A DNA stretch of 64,000 bases from Parietichytrium sp. I65-24A (Eukaryota; Sar; Bigyra; Thraustochytrida; Thraustochytriidae), in assembly GCA_012862575.1 (NCBI GenBank), contig BLSF01000043.1:124001-188000 (forward strand), in the 5' to 3' direction. Positions 32,285 through 42,416 of the stretch are shown piece by piece; position 1 is the first letter of the stretch; every line of letters starts with the position of its first letter. A program made the translations under genes and the position numbers. Below the pieces are notes generated by a model. It saw only the letters and a program-made list of their open reading frames with translations, had not been told where the DNA came from and made no database searches.

Positions 32285-33001
32285 TTAGTTGACAGCGTAG
32301 ACGAAGAGACCCGCAAAAGCAAATCCAAGCGCGTTGGAAGCGATGACGAGAGACATCACTTTGATGGCTGCTGGCCAATCGATGATTCCAGTCTTGAACA
32401 TACTCTTGAAGGTCCGCAAAACTCAGCTACAAATAAGCACCTGCCCCCCCACTATAGCGCCAGTGGTCACAGGAAACCACAATGACCAGCGTGCTGCTTT
32501 GGGGATAGATGGCACCAAAACAAACAGAACTGCCAACGCCGCAGCGAGGGCGAACATGACCCCCGCTATCAACTTTCGGCCTGCAACTTCCTTCGTCTTG
32601 ACCGGCCCGTTCCAAATCCTTCCACCAGTTTCGACCTCAAGAAATGGCACCATGCTATTGAAGCCTCCTACAAAGGTCGTTTTCCCGTTCTCTTCGAGCC
32701 AAACACACGGGCTCGTGTTAAATTTATCAGGGGAGCCCGTGCGCTGTCTGTTGTCCGAGAGCCATACCTTGTACTGATCCATGGACGGCGCTGGCACCTT
32801 GCTTACGATGAATGGCGCGACGTCTGCATACTTTTCTTGGCCATTCACTTGACTTTGCACGAACTCTGCGTGTTTCACGGCTCGCTGGTAGAACACGCAG
32901 CTCTCGGAGCCTGCGATGAACAGCGCTTTACCACTAGACGGCTCCATCTGCGTGCCCGGGGTGGGGCTCGAAGGCCCGCCTGCACGCGCTCGTAGGCTCA
33001 T
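32285..33001 (-). CDS. Candidate selenoprotein: glutaredoxin-like domain plus membrane segments, UGA = Sec
   Basis: From the first ATG (33001) the frame meets TGA at 32425-32423 (codon 193), then continues in the same frame for 45 codons to TAA at 32287-32285. The extension is protein-like: SMFKTGIIDWPAAIKVM followed by a hydrophobic helix (SLVIASNALGFAFAGLF). The N-terminal half looks like a glutaredoxin/thioredoxin fold (KALFIAGSESCVFYQRAV, then SPCVWLEENGKTTFVGG). Two hydrophobic segments precede the TGA, whose context is ICSU, giving a Cys-x-Sec pair at residues 191-193. With Sec the protein is 238 residues. The SECIS candidate lies downstream. A 36-nt intron (GTGCTT to TTCAAG, phase 0) would also bypass the stop, but it is about half the length of the shortest intron here. 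The likely role is a membrane-bound oxidoreductase. Confidence 0.75.
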
Positions 33002-33058
33002 GGCAACGCCACGCGAACGCCTTGCCCTGGCCGCTCTCTTGGCGATGTGTGCACACAA

Positions 33059-33547
33059 TCACAAGCTTGCACACCGAGAGATTAAGAAGGCTTTTTCCTA
33101 AGTGAAGGCTACCAGCGTCTTTCTGTTCGTGGTCACAATCGTCTTGTGAAGACGTAAGAACTGGGCTCATCCCTACTAGACCGGAATTTCGCAACCGCTA
33201 CCGGAGAGATGCTTCTTATCCTTTTGGAAAAGCATCGAATGGCTATTGCTTCCGTCACTTCTGGAATCGCCAAGAACTCGCATTTGGCGGCGTCACTGGA
33301 ATGGTCGGTGGCCTAGGCGTTGGTGGCTTGGCGATTGGTGCCTAGCAGTGTTTGAGATCGCGATGGCGTCTATGGGGGTCAACATGAAGAATCAATCGTT
33401 GATGTAGGTCGAAGGGAGTGTGATATTGGTCGCTGCTGCTCTCATATCTGCGCGCGTATTGTGTAAGAAAAGGAAAGTGAGGATACAATGGGCATGTGAC
33501 AAAGGAAGTTAGATTAATTTCGGTTCTAAAGATGGAAGCTCAACTGT
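33059..33547. other. Spacer between two minus-strand genes
   Basis: It holds the 3' region of the thioredoxin-like gene and the promoter of the candidate selenoprotein gene. A Gly-rich plus-strand frame near 33280-33345 was considered and rejected. Confidence 0.4.
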
Positions 33548-34689
33548 TTAGTAGTTGCCAGATCCGCCGAGCATGTCATCAATGTCATCTGGGACAGCAC
33601 CGCCAGCAACCTCCTCTTCCTCCTCGTCAACAGCTGGAGGAGCACCGTTGCTAAGCTTCTCGGTTCCGTTGACAATGGCGTACAGCTGGTACTCGAACTG
33701 TCCAGCTGGGTTATCTCCACGGGTGAAGGTCTCGTACCACTGAACCTTGTTGTCCTTGTCGACAATGATCACAAGGCCGACACCAACAACAGCCTTCTTG
33801 AGAGCGGTCTTGAAGGCAGCGTTGACTGCATTATTCAGGAAAAACGTGTCGAGTCAGTATGCGATACAAGAGCTGCCGCAGCTTTTGAGAGAGTGATGAT
33901 TATCATGAGAGAAACTTACCCTTGTGGCTAGGATCGTAGGCCATAGCAAAGTCGCATGCAACGTCGCATCCAGCAGCGCCACCGCGTCCGGAGAGCTCAG
34001 CAAAGTGCTGGTGGTTGAACCTTTAGAGTGACACAAAGTCGGGGCAACGTCAGCAATCGCTGATTCCAAAAGACAAAGACGCGGATTTTCTCCGCAAAAC
34101 CGAAAAGAGTTGAACTTACTTCTTGAGCCACTTCTCGGCATCGGTCTTCTCGTGGTCGCGGCTGTGTCGGCGGTGAAAAAAGTCATAAAAAGCCAAGCAA
34201 GCAAGCAAGCAAGCAGGCAATCGATCAATCGAAACGTTGCTGGTCAGCATAAATAGGTCCAGCAGGCGTCCGAGCACGATTGTGCTCCGCCACACACATC
34301 ATCGACCTCGAACCCAAACGCAACACCTAGATAACTCACCTGATACTGAGGAACTCGACCTTGCCGTCGTACTTCTTGTACACCTCGTTCAAGTAGGACA
34401 GGGTGGCGAAGTCGCTCTTGTTGAGGTTGCTGTGGAAGGTCACCACGAGAGGCTTGCCGCCCTCCACGCTTCCCTGCACGTACTCGAGGCCCTCGAGCGA
34501 AGGCGCCTCTGCGCCGATGGCAGCATCCCCATCGTAGACGAGGAGCTCTGCAGCGTCCGCTGGAGGAGCCGCTGGCTTGGCAGGAGCGGCGTTTCCGTCG
34601 AGGTCGCTGAGCACCTTCTCCTTGTCGGCCACTGCCACCTCCAGGTCCTTCACCTGCTTCTCCAACTCCTGCACCTGTGCGTCTGCCAT
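33548..34689 (-). CDS. Thioredoxin-fold (AhpC/redoxin-like) protein without catalytic cysteines, four exons
   Basis: Exons 34689-34340, 34161-34120, 34020-33920 and 33825-33548 join in frame (introns 178, 99 and 94 nt, all GTRAG to AG) to give 256 residues. An N-terminal coiled coil (VQELEKQVKDLEVAVADKE) and an Ala/Pro linker precede a redoxin-like fold. That fold runs GGKPLVVTFHSNLNKSDF, YLNEVYKKY, VEFLSISRDHEKTDAEKWLKK, then VGVGLVIIVDKDNKVQWYE. At the place of the active-site CxxC or peroxidatic Cys the sequence is HSNLNKS, so ordinary thiol chemistry is not expected. Two Cys (GCDVAC) occur further on. The end is acidic (DEEEEEVAGG). This is the most intron-rich gene in the window, with introns clustered towards the 5' half. 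A chaperone-like or signalling role is inferred. Confidence 0.88.
34198..34216. repeat. (GCAA)n repeat inside intron 1 of the thioredoxin-like gene
   Basis: A short AGCA/GCAA tetranucleotide run lies within the 178-nt first intron and partly explains why that intron is the longest seen. Confidence 0.8.
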
Positions 34690-36336
34690 TCTTCTTCCTG
34701 TTTGTCTGCTGCTTGCCTGTCTACTTGCTCTTGCCTTCTATCTCTCTCTGTGTCTCTGTGGCTCGCTTCCTTTCTTTGTTTCTTTGTTTCTTTCTTGCTT
34801 TCTTGTCTCTCATTCTGAGTGAGAACTCTACCATTCCTCTATTCGCGTCTCCCATTTCCATAATGTTAAATTCTATCTCTAGTTATATATCTATCTATTT
34901 ACGCAGTCTTCGCCTACTGAAATGTGTACAGCCACTTAGCGCCGCTCGCCTTACCCTACCGCATTCCGTGGTGGTGGGCGTGGGGGTAGTGAGAGAATAG
35001 GGGGAGACTATGAGGTGGGGATACTACAGCTACTACAGCGACGACTATTTTGATCTTTTGTGTTGTGGAGGGCCGGCCCCTTTGACATCGGGATTGTTCT
35101 ATGGTTTGGACTAATTTACCGATAGGAGGTTTTCCTACAGATTCAGAATTGTTTTGTGGCTAAACTGACTATAGGATTTGATATAATTTGGTAGTGGGTG
35201 TTAATGTTGATGTAGGGGTACTTCATGGAGAGCCACTCGCTCGCACCATTCAGTAATAAGGTAGCGGCTATGAAGTTGTACAACAAAGGTGACGTCAGCT
35301 ATCATATCATCATTGAGAAAGATCCCGTGGTAGGGATGAGTATGGGCGGAAAGCTTGCGTAATTAACTAAACAAGGGCACAGTGGTAGTACCCACTTAGT
35401 ATTCCTACCTATCGAGACGAGTTCTTCTATTTCGTTCTCTTGTTCCTTAAAGGTTACTATGCCCTAATACGACTCACTACTGCTCCTCTATCTGGACAGA
35501 ACCGTTGCTTCAAGTGCTACCAGTGCCAGTGTCAGTGAGCGAGATTGCGAGAGTGTGCGTTGTTGACAGAGCATTCAGGTTCAATTCCCAAGCACGGCTT
35601 CACAATGTGGGAGAGTAAGCCCGAGATGGGTTCCAGCACGGGAACCCGATGCACAAAGAACCAACGACGACAAATCACAGCCCATCAAAGCGTTCGGAGA
35701 CGTTTCTATGGTCATGATGATATATGATTATCCCGCCAAGTAATTCGTTCACTGACGAAGATACTCTACTAGCTAGCTAGCTATCACTACTCGCAGTCAG
35801 TAAGCTCACGCTAGTAGCGATGCTTCGTTTCTCTCAGTGCACTCGTCAGCCACTTCTAGCAAGAGACGTGGCCACTTCTAGGACATTACCACAGCAAACC
35901 GATCCCGACACGGATCAATATCGTGCCTACGATCGTCTCACCGGGTGAGCACGGAGGAAGAAGAGCGGTGCGCGCGTACGCGACGGTTTCATTGCCAGCG
36001 TTCAGTCCTACCAGGCTGCACTCACTATCGGTGCCAGGTGTGTCAGGGGCCGTTAGTACGGCTCGGTTCTACACGTTGCAGGCTGCGCGACTGTAGCCAA
36101 GCTAGCAGTTGAGCTGTGCTTTGCGGTGTGCGGTGTGCGGCGGTGCACAAAAAGGAGACCGCACAAGTAGAAGTTGGCAAGGTTGGTTCGAGATTACGAG
36201 TGAAGCGAGTACTGACAGTGAGTACCAGTGCTGGTTGTTCCGTTGGGTTGCGTTGAACTCATTCGCCGGCTGATAGACTGTGAGACTTTCAGGTGCAACT
36301 GTGCAACTGTGCTGCTTTGGTGTTTGTTTGGCCAAT
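34690..36336. other. Divergent intergenic region
   Basis: This 1.6 kb lies between the thioredoxin-like gene and the ADP-glucokinase gene. It has CT-rich leader sequence next to 34690, a 15-base match to the T7 promoter (35465-35479) and a GTACT palindrome at 36207. No gene is supported. Confidence 0.45.
36207..36226. promoter_or_regulatory. GAGTACTGACAGTGAGTACC element
   Basis: An interrupted copy of the dispersed GTACT palindrome, about 110 bases before the glucokinase ATG at 36337. Confidence 0.3.
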
Positions 36337-37863
36337 ATGGCCGGAAGTTTGCTTGCTGCTCTAGCGGCCATCTGTGCAGTGGCTGTGGGAGTTTGGATCT
36401 TGCGCGAAGGGCAACAGCAGCAGCAAGCTCTGGCGGACGTACAGCTGAAAGCTTTAGACTTACTGCAGCAGCTGAGGAAAACGCGGGATTCCATCACGCC
36501 GAGGGCGCGCGAAGCGAGGATTGCGCTGGGATACAACGTGTGCCTGGATGCAGTTGTGGACGCATTTGACTTGTTTGAGGCGGCAGGGGTACACCCCCCG
36601 GCTGAAGGCAGGGACCATGCAGATTTGAAGTCTCTGGAGGAGCTGGCGGCTACATTCTGGCTTCACTTTAAGAAATCTGCGGGCGGTGAAAGGTCGGTGA
36701 CCGACGCAAACACATTTGCGGTTTTAGAGGGAGGGCTGAAGAAGACCGCCCATCGCAAGCTCTTGGGGGGCAACGCCGCAATCATGGCTGTCGTTCTTGC
36801 AAACGACTTTGGTTTCCAGCACGTGCACCTTGGAGGGCAGGTGGGACCGGATATTCATGAGCTTTTGCCCTCCTCTGTGAAAACGATCGGAATGCAGGTA
36901 GGGCCCGCTGCATTTGCGTCAGAGTCTGCTGACATTCGAAACGATGAAACTCACATCATTTTAGAGTATGACAAGGGCTCCAGCTGGGGGAGCGAGGAAT
37001 CCAAAGTTTACGCAGAGCGTGCGAACCGCTTTATTATCTCCCGGGATATTTCCAATGCAGTAATTGCCCCACTTGAGGCACTGAACGAGCTCGTTCAAAA
37101 CGCGGACGAGCCCTTCGACATGCTGGTGGCAGCCGGGTTCCACATGCTCGACGCAGTGAAAGGTGATCTTCGCCGGGCCCGTTTTGATGCCGTCTGCGCG
37201 AGCTTGTCACAAATCCCTTTAAAGACGAAGGTCCACTTTGAGCTTGCGTCCATTGGCGATCCTTCTCTAATGTCTGAGATTGCCAAGCGCATACTGCCTC
37301 TGGCAGACTCTCTGGGCCTAAACGAGCAAGAGCTGGGGTCATTGTACAGGGCCATGGGACTGAGCAGCTTGTTTAGCGACGTAGACTTGGCAAGCTTGAC
37401 GAAAACAATACCAGACATTTCTACCGTCTCTCGCGTGCTCGCTCTCGTTCTGGCTACATTGAACGACCAGGAGAAGGGTGCCCCGAGAAGACTTTCTCGG
37501 ATCCACTTTCATAGTTTTGGGTACCACATCATCGCCGAGTACGTTCCGGCAGCAAGCACGCCTATCTGGGCGCACTCAGATTCTGCTGTTGCGGCTGGCT
37601 CGATTAAGGCTTCGGAGCGCGCATGCAACAAAACTGGTCTCCTAAACGAGGACATCACTTATCAGCTGGGTTCCTTGGATCTGGAGGTGGAGAAAGGGGT
37701 AAGGCTAGCGATCAACGCTAATGAAACTGTCATCTCTTGGGCCTCTCGAAGCTATCCTGCCGTGAAATTTTATTTAGCGCCAGTTCTGACCTGCAACAAC
37801 GCGGTCCAGACCGTAGGACTTGGGGACTCCATTTCTGCTTCCGCTTTAGCCTTCCAGGTGTAA
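36337..37863 (+). CDS. ADPGK: ADP-dependent glucokinase (ADPGK)
   Basis: I chose the ATG at 36337 because it starts directly with a hydrophobic anchor (MAGSLLAALAAICAVAVGVW), as in animal ADPGK, which is ER-associated. The product is 508 residues, matching the family length. Family features include ALGYNVCLDAVVDAF near the N-terminal domain, GGNAAIMAV, the ribokinase-fold core HLGGQVGPDI, FHMLDAV, RIHFHSFGYHII and the C-terminal catalytic VGLGDSISA, with the base Asp near residue 497. The enzyme phosphorylates glucose using ADP and releases AMP, so it can work under low ATP. It is found in archaea, animals and scattered protists. The ADP specificity is a family inference. No introns are seen. 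Confidence 0.93.
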   Translation: MAGSLLAALAAICAVAVGVWILREGQQQQQALADVQLKALDLLQQLRKTRDSITPRAREARIALGYNVCLDAVVDAFDLFEAAGVHPPAEGRDHADLKSLEELAATFWLHFKKSAGGERSVTDANTFAVLEGGLKKTAHRKLLGGNAAIMAVVLANDFGFQHVHLGGQVGPDIHELLPSSVKTIGMQVGPAAFASESADIRNDETHIILEYDKGSSWGSEESKVYAERANRFIISRDISNAVIAPLEALNELVQNADEPFDMLVAAGFHMLDAVKGDLRRARFDAVCASLSQIPLKTKVHFELASIGDPSLMSEIAKRILPLADSLGLNEQELGSLYRAMGLSSLFSDVDLASLTKTIPDISTVSRVLALVLATLNDQEKGAPRRLSRIHFHSFGYHIIAEYVPAASTPIWAHSDSAVAAGSIKASERACNKTGLLNEDITYQLGSLDLEVEKGVRLAINANETVISWASRSYPAVKFYLAPVLTCNNAVQTVGLGDSISASALAFQV

Positions 37864-38309
37864 TATAATTTTTGTAGCTCGGCAGTTTCTGGCGCAATTG
37901 TGCCAAATGAGCTGATTTCCACAACAACAGTCAAGCAATTGGGGTACTTTCACCACGGACGACTTTGTGATGACCGTGCGCCCGCCTGTTTCAGAGTTTT
38001 CAGATTCTCATTTTCCATCGTCGAAAACGAGCTCACACATTTTGGTGGGAATGAGAATAGAGAGTTGGTAACTGGGCTTTCAACGGCGCTAGAAGTTTTA
38101 CCAAAAATCCGCTGTGCACAAAGAGAAGCATGTATCAATTGTGTCAAATTAATTTTAATGAATGAATGATAAGGGCAATTTCAATTTCAAACATACAAAG
38201 AGGGATTTCTGGGCTTATTCCGGCTCTCTGGATATTGTTAACAGTACAACGAGAGAGGAATGGCGATGCTCAGTCCAAAAACTAGCGACGAGAATTGAGC
38301 CTCTTCGCT
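37864..38309. other. Convergent intergenic spacer
   Basis: 446 bases between the ends of the glucokinase and Fcf2-like genes, probably holding both 3' untranslated regions. No gene seen. Confidence 0.5.
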
Positions 38310-39055
38310 CTAGCGCCTTTTCTTCTTGCTCGCCTTCATGCGCCTCTTTGCCTTGAGACGAATAACGTCCTGGGACGTCTTTTGCACATCTGAAAAGATG
38401 CGTTTTGTGTACCTCTGCACGTCTTCGTCGCCCAAAATTTCGTCCACGTAGGTCGGCTTCTGGCGTTTCTTGCTCGATCTGCTCTCTCCGAACCCGTCCT
38501 GCATGGTGCCGAGCTGGAAGACAGTGGGCAGGCCCTTGGTGTCGTTCGTCTTGTAAAAGGTTTTAGGGTTCATGTAATTACGGAGCCGGAGAACTTGGAG
38601 CTGTCTCTTCACCTCGTCGGTCATTTCCGGCACCTTCATCTCGTGCCAGTCCCGCAACTTTCCGGACTTTTTCATTCTGGACCTCTCCTGGTCCTTCGCA
38701 ATAGCCGTGCGTCGTCCACCGATCACGCTCTGCGTCTCGCGCTGCTCAAGTTTTTTAATATCGACGACGTTCGCCCTCGAGTCTAGCCTTGTGGGGAGCG
38801 CCCCATCGTCGTCCGACTTGGCGGCCGCAGCCTTGTACACTGCGCCCCACTTGCTGCTGCCACCAACCGCGCTCTTGTCCTCCAGCGCAGAGCTGGCCAG
38901 CTTGACCACAGGTTTGTTGCCGCCGTTGCCGCAGAGCTTTGCGGCCATGCGGTCCAGCTCCTCCTCTTCATCGCTCTCCTCTGAGTCGGACTCCTCGTCA
39001 GAATCCGCAGCCTTCCCCTCGGCCGAGACCATCACGGAGGCAGCAGCATTATCAT

Positions 39056-39086
<31 letters not shown>

Positions 39087-39608
39087 ATCTGCACCCTTCC
39101 CGCCCGCAGATTGCATCTTGGCGGCGCCTGAGAACGCTCTGATCGCCATGGCCTCTTCCTCATCCGAGTCCATCCCGCTGGACTCCTCCCGCAAGAGAGA
39201 CTGCGCCAGTCCCTCCTCGCCCTTTTTCTCTTTCTCTTTCTCTTTCTCTAGCTCTTTCTCTAGCTCTTGCTCTTCCAGCGCGTGCGAGTCGAGGAGCTCT
39301 TCGTCGGCCGAGGAAGCGCCGCCTTCGTCCGCGTCTCCTTTGGCGCTGCGCGGCGGAGAGCCCATGAGGCTGAGCTTGCGCGCCGCTCTGAGCGCGGCGT
39401 CCCGGGTTCGAGCCTTGGCGTCGTCGTTCTTGGGCTCTTTGCGTTCTTTGCGCTCCGTGCGGGCCGCCCTCCGCAGCGAGCGCTCCCTGGGCGCGCGCTG
39501 TGCGGACTGGCTTGCCGAGGACACCTGGCGACCGCGAGGCGTTTCAGGAACATTCCTTGCTCCTGCTTCTGGCGGCGCCACCTCGCTCTTGCGTGTGCGC
39601 AGATTCAT
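38310..39608 (-). CDS. FCF2: Fcf2 / DNTTIP2-type pre-rRNA processing factor
   Basis: This is a 432-residue single-exon protein. The first 270 residues are low-complexity, with basic Arg/Ala-rich parts, Glu/Lys runs and an Asp octamer coded by an ATC repeat on the plus strand. The C-terminal 110 residues carry the Fcf2 domain: DWHEMKVPEMTDEVKRQL, LRLRNYMNPKTFYK, GLPTVFQLGTM, YVDEILGDEDVQRYTKRIF, and a basic tail ending KASKKKRR. Fcf2 acts in the nucleolar small-subunit processome for early cleavage of pre-18S rRNA. Yeast Fcf2 is about 217 residues, so this version is long because of its N-terminal extension, closer to animal DNTTIP2. Confidence 0.92.
39045..39076. repeat. ATC trinucleotide repeat coding for Asp run
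   Basis: About eight ATC copies on the plus strand code for consecutive Asp residues in the acidic region of the Fcf2-like protein. Confidence 0.9.
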
Positions 39609-40527
39609 GCTCTCCTTCCCACTCCCACTCTCTCTCTCTCTCTCTCTCTATGTTCGTTTGTTTGTTTGTTCGTTTGTTTGTTTGTTGTTGTTGTCGCTTC
39701 CGTTGCTGTTGGAAGGGACAGAGCGAGCGACAGAGTACACAGAGACACCAACCAACACAACAGCACAACAACACAACAACACAACAACACGACCCACACA
39801 ACCAACACAACCAACGCAGTCAGTCAAATCAGTCAACTCAGCCAACCAATGAAACAAATGAAACAGATGGAAAACCATAGTGGGGCTAACTCTCCTTAGA
39901 CGCCCATGCCCAGTCGTGGACGTAACCACACCTAACCAGCCTTAGCCTTAGCGAAGGCCAGCCCGCAATGCGTTCCTCAATTGCGTTCTGCCAAGTTGTT
40001 GTGCCTGGCGATAGTGCTAATATGTGCTAATAGTAATAGTAATAGTACTAGTAGAGGCCAAACCAATCTCTATGGAGTATCAGCAGCTTGCCATAATGGT
40101 CCTGGGTGTGTGCTCCACATTGTTTCTTTCCTTTGTATGTTTCTGTTCAGAATAGAGATTCTGTTCAGACCGAAAGACGAGCACAGTATCTCAGAGGCAA
40201 ACAGAAGAGCCAAGCGCAACACCGTGAAGGGGATCAAGCAAGGGGAGAAGGAGAGTAAGGAGAGTAAGGAGAGGCTTCCTACGGCTCGCGAGGTACAGTT
40301 CGGCGTCACACAAGAAATCTATTTGGTCAATTTTTAAGGAGAAATGTGAGTGTATGTTGGAGGAAGTGGAGGCAAGGTACGTGTTCAGTTTGAGCGCAAT
40401 TCAGGGACGGGGCCGGGCGACAATTCGCCCGAGACCCTGGCAGAGAATAGGCGCCCCCGGTGCGCGAGTGCATATGAATGGTGGACGAATCGTTTTTTCA
40501 GTCTCCTGGCGCCGGAGAGCGCGTCTT
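39609..40527. other. Spacer with simple repeats
   Basis: It contains a CT run (39625-39648), a TTTG repeat (39652-39684) and ACAACAC-type repeats (39755-39805) in the 5' region of the Fcf2-like gene. No gene is supported beyond repeat-driven frames. Confidence 0.5.
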
Positions 40528-42018
40528 CTAAACGCGAGATGAGCGACGGAGCAAGAGTTTCTTGTACGCTACGTCGATTTTGTGCATTTGTTCGTCCAGG
40601 TACACCTGGTTGTGGTGATACGTCGCAGGCAATGAGAAGACCGCCACAAAGGTGATGAACAGGATCACATCGAGCGTGAATGGCGAAAAGAAGTAGCTAA
40701 TGAACCTCAGCGCCATTAGAATATTGGTGGCAGAGCCATCCTGGACGATAATGGACCACTTTGTGCACACATTAGAGGCGACTTGATAGGTCACTTCGCT
40801 CGCTCTCTTGACCACCTCATCGGACAGCAGGGTGCCGCGCAGGACAAACAGGGTGGAGTCAAAGTCTTCGCTAACAAGGTGGAGCTTCTTCAGCATCGGC
40901 GTGGCCTTGACCACAAATGTGGTGATGACGATCTGCATCAAGAGCAGGTAGCTTCCAAGAGTCAACATGCTATACTTGGCGAAATAAGTCAGAAAAAAGA
41001 ACAGGCAACCAACAGAAAACCATAGAAATGTGCGCAGTGGGGACTTCCAAAGCAAAAGTTCGGAAAGGTATCCTTCCTCGTCAAGTCCAGGAATCGTTCG
41101 GCGAATCTTTCCGTGTTTCTTGCTCGCGCGCTTGCTCGATTGCTGCTCCTCTGCAGCAGCTTTGGCCAACTCGGCCTCCTGCATCTTCTTTCGCTTCTCT
41201 TTCTTCTCTTTCTTTTCCCTCTTCTTGGCGTCCACCAAGGTGCTCCAGAGTTGAAGGTTTACTGCAATTACGCTGATATTGTCTTCGGATCCGCGACTGT
41301 AAGCTATCTGCACGAGCTCTCTGGTGGCGCTCTGAATATCCGACTCAAAATCGAACACCACCTCTCCCGCCTCATCGTTCATGACATCGTCCCACAGTCC
41401 ATCCGACGCCATCACAATGTAGCTCGTGTCTGAGTTGATCTTGCCGGTTCTGATCTCTGGCATCGCAGTCACATACGGCTTGAACGCTGCATCACCGATC
41501 GCGCGGGTAACGGCCAACCCACCGACTTCCTCCGAAAAGACCCGGTACGTCTCGTTCTCGTGATCAAACTCGATCTGCCCACCCGACTTGGCAATGCGTT
41601 GCCTCTCGTCGCGTCGGTCGGGCTTGTGGTCGGAAGACAGAGCCTCTACGGACCCATCCGCCTGCACGAGCACGGCCCTGGAGTCACCAGCGGCTGCGAG
41701 GTAGAACTCGTCTCCTCTGAGCAGGAGAACGGTGGCCGTGCTTCCGTCATCCAGGTCGAGCTTGTTTGCAAGCGTGCAATAGTCATTGTCGGTGGACGAG
41801 AATGCATCCTCAATGGCTGTCTTCGGAGCCGTGCCTTGCTCTAGACTTTGCGAGATGCGCTGCAGCACTTGCTCTTTACAATATTGCGAGCAGCTCTCCC
41901 CTCCGTGTCCGTCAAAAACCGCCCACAGCCCATAGTCGTCCGTCACCAAAACGCTGGTGGAGTCTTCCATGCCATCGCGGCGCCCCTGAAACTCGAGCTG
42001 CCCGTAGAGCCCCTGCAT
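40528..42018 (-). CDS. PP2C protein phosphatase fused to a reticulon-homology domain
   Basis: This 496-residue protein is read in one exon. Residues 1-257 are a complete PP2C (PPM) phosphatase: GRRDGMEDS, AVFDGHGG, DDGSTATVLLL, AAAGDSRAVL, SSDHKPDRRDE, VTRAIGDAAFK, IVMASDGLWDDV and SEDNISVI. All metal-binding Asp positions are present. A Lys/Glu-rich linker follows (about 262-310). The C-terminal part is a reticulon-homology domain: YLSELLLWKSPLRTF, two long hydrophobic hairpins (FSVGCLFFFLTYFAK and DVILFITFVAVFSLPA), then TYHHNQVYLDEQMHK. Reticulon domains wedge into the ER membrane and shape tubules. I infer an Mg/Mn-dependent Ser/Thr phosphatase held on the cytosolic face of the ER. The two parts are in one uninterrupted frame, so this is not an annotation merge. 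Confidence 0.93.
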   Translation of the reverse strand: MQGLYGQLEFQGRRDGMEDSTSVLVTDDYGLWAVFDGHGGESCSQYCKEQVLQRISQSLEQGTAPKTAIEDAFSSTDNDYCTLANKLDLDDGSTATVLLLRGDEFYLAAAGDSRAVLVQADGSVEALSSDHKPDRRDERQRIAKSGGQIEFDHENETYRVFSEEVGGLAVTRAIGDAAFKPYVTAMPEIRTGKINSDTSYIVMASDGLWDDVMNDEAGEVVFDFESDIQSATRELVQIAYSRGSEDNISVIAVNLQLWSTLVDAKKREKKEKKEKRKKMQEAELAKAAAEEQQSSKRASKKHGKIRRTIPGLDEEGYLSELLLWKSPLRTFLWFSVGCLFFFLTYFAKYSMLTLGSYLLLMQIVITTFVVKATPMLKKLHLVSEDFDSTLFVLRGTLLSDEVVKRASEVTYQVASNVCTKWSIIVQDGSATNILMALRFISYFFSPFTLDVILFITFVAVFSLPATYHHNQVYLDEQMHKIDVAYKKLLLRRSSRV

Positions 42019-42416
42019 GATCCCCTGACCACTCCGTCGAGACCCACGGAGACCGTCACTCTCCGAAACCTATTTCTCCGCAGACACCTCAGACACCGCA
42101 GACTCAAGGCGTTGGTGTGTACTACTTTTCAAGCTGCTGCACAACCCTCAGCCGCTGGGAGGTGTCGCTTCCGTCAGTGCGAGGACAAGATACCCACCTT
42201 TCTGTCTCTTTTGCTCTTTTGCTCTTTCGCACGGCGCTTTCGAAAAGGCCGTCCTTCGTCCTTTGTCCTTTGTCCTTCGTCTTTGACGCCGCACTGCACA
42301 GTCTTCACAGTTTGCTCAGTCTTGTTCTCTTGATTGAGAGTTGTCTGTCATTGTTCATTGTGTGGGCAGGCTTCTTTCTCGCGCAACTAGCTGCTCCTAA
42401 CCTACTGCCATGGAGT

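Noticed and set aside
32387-32437. Ultra-short 36-nt intron (GTGCTT to TTCAAG) that would bypass the UGA in the glutaredoxin-like gene
   Set aside because: It is in phase but far shorter than the nine well-supported introns (63-178 nt) and its donor lacks the GTAAG/GTGAG form. Same-frame continuation plus a SECIS-like hairpin favours recoding. cDNA would settle it.
33107-33345. Plus-strand open frame ending in a Gly-rich stretch (GGLGVGGLAIGA)
   Set aside because: No ATG, no clear splice acceptor, and the opposite strand is also open and Pro-rich. Probably compositional.
35578-35590. GGTTCAATTCC, a tRNA B-box match
   Set aside because: The flanking bases do not form a T-stem and no A-box or acceptor stem is found upstream.
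38707-39852. 381-codon Ser-rich frame opposite the Fcf2-like gene
   Set aside because: It is the antisense shadow of the acidic low-complexity region. The Fcf2 domain fixes the true strand.
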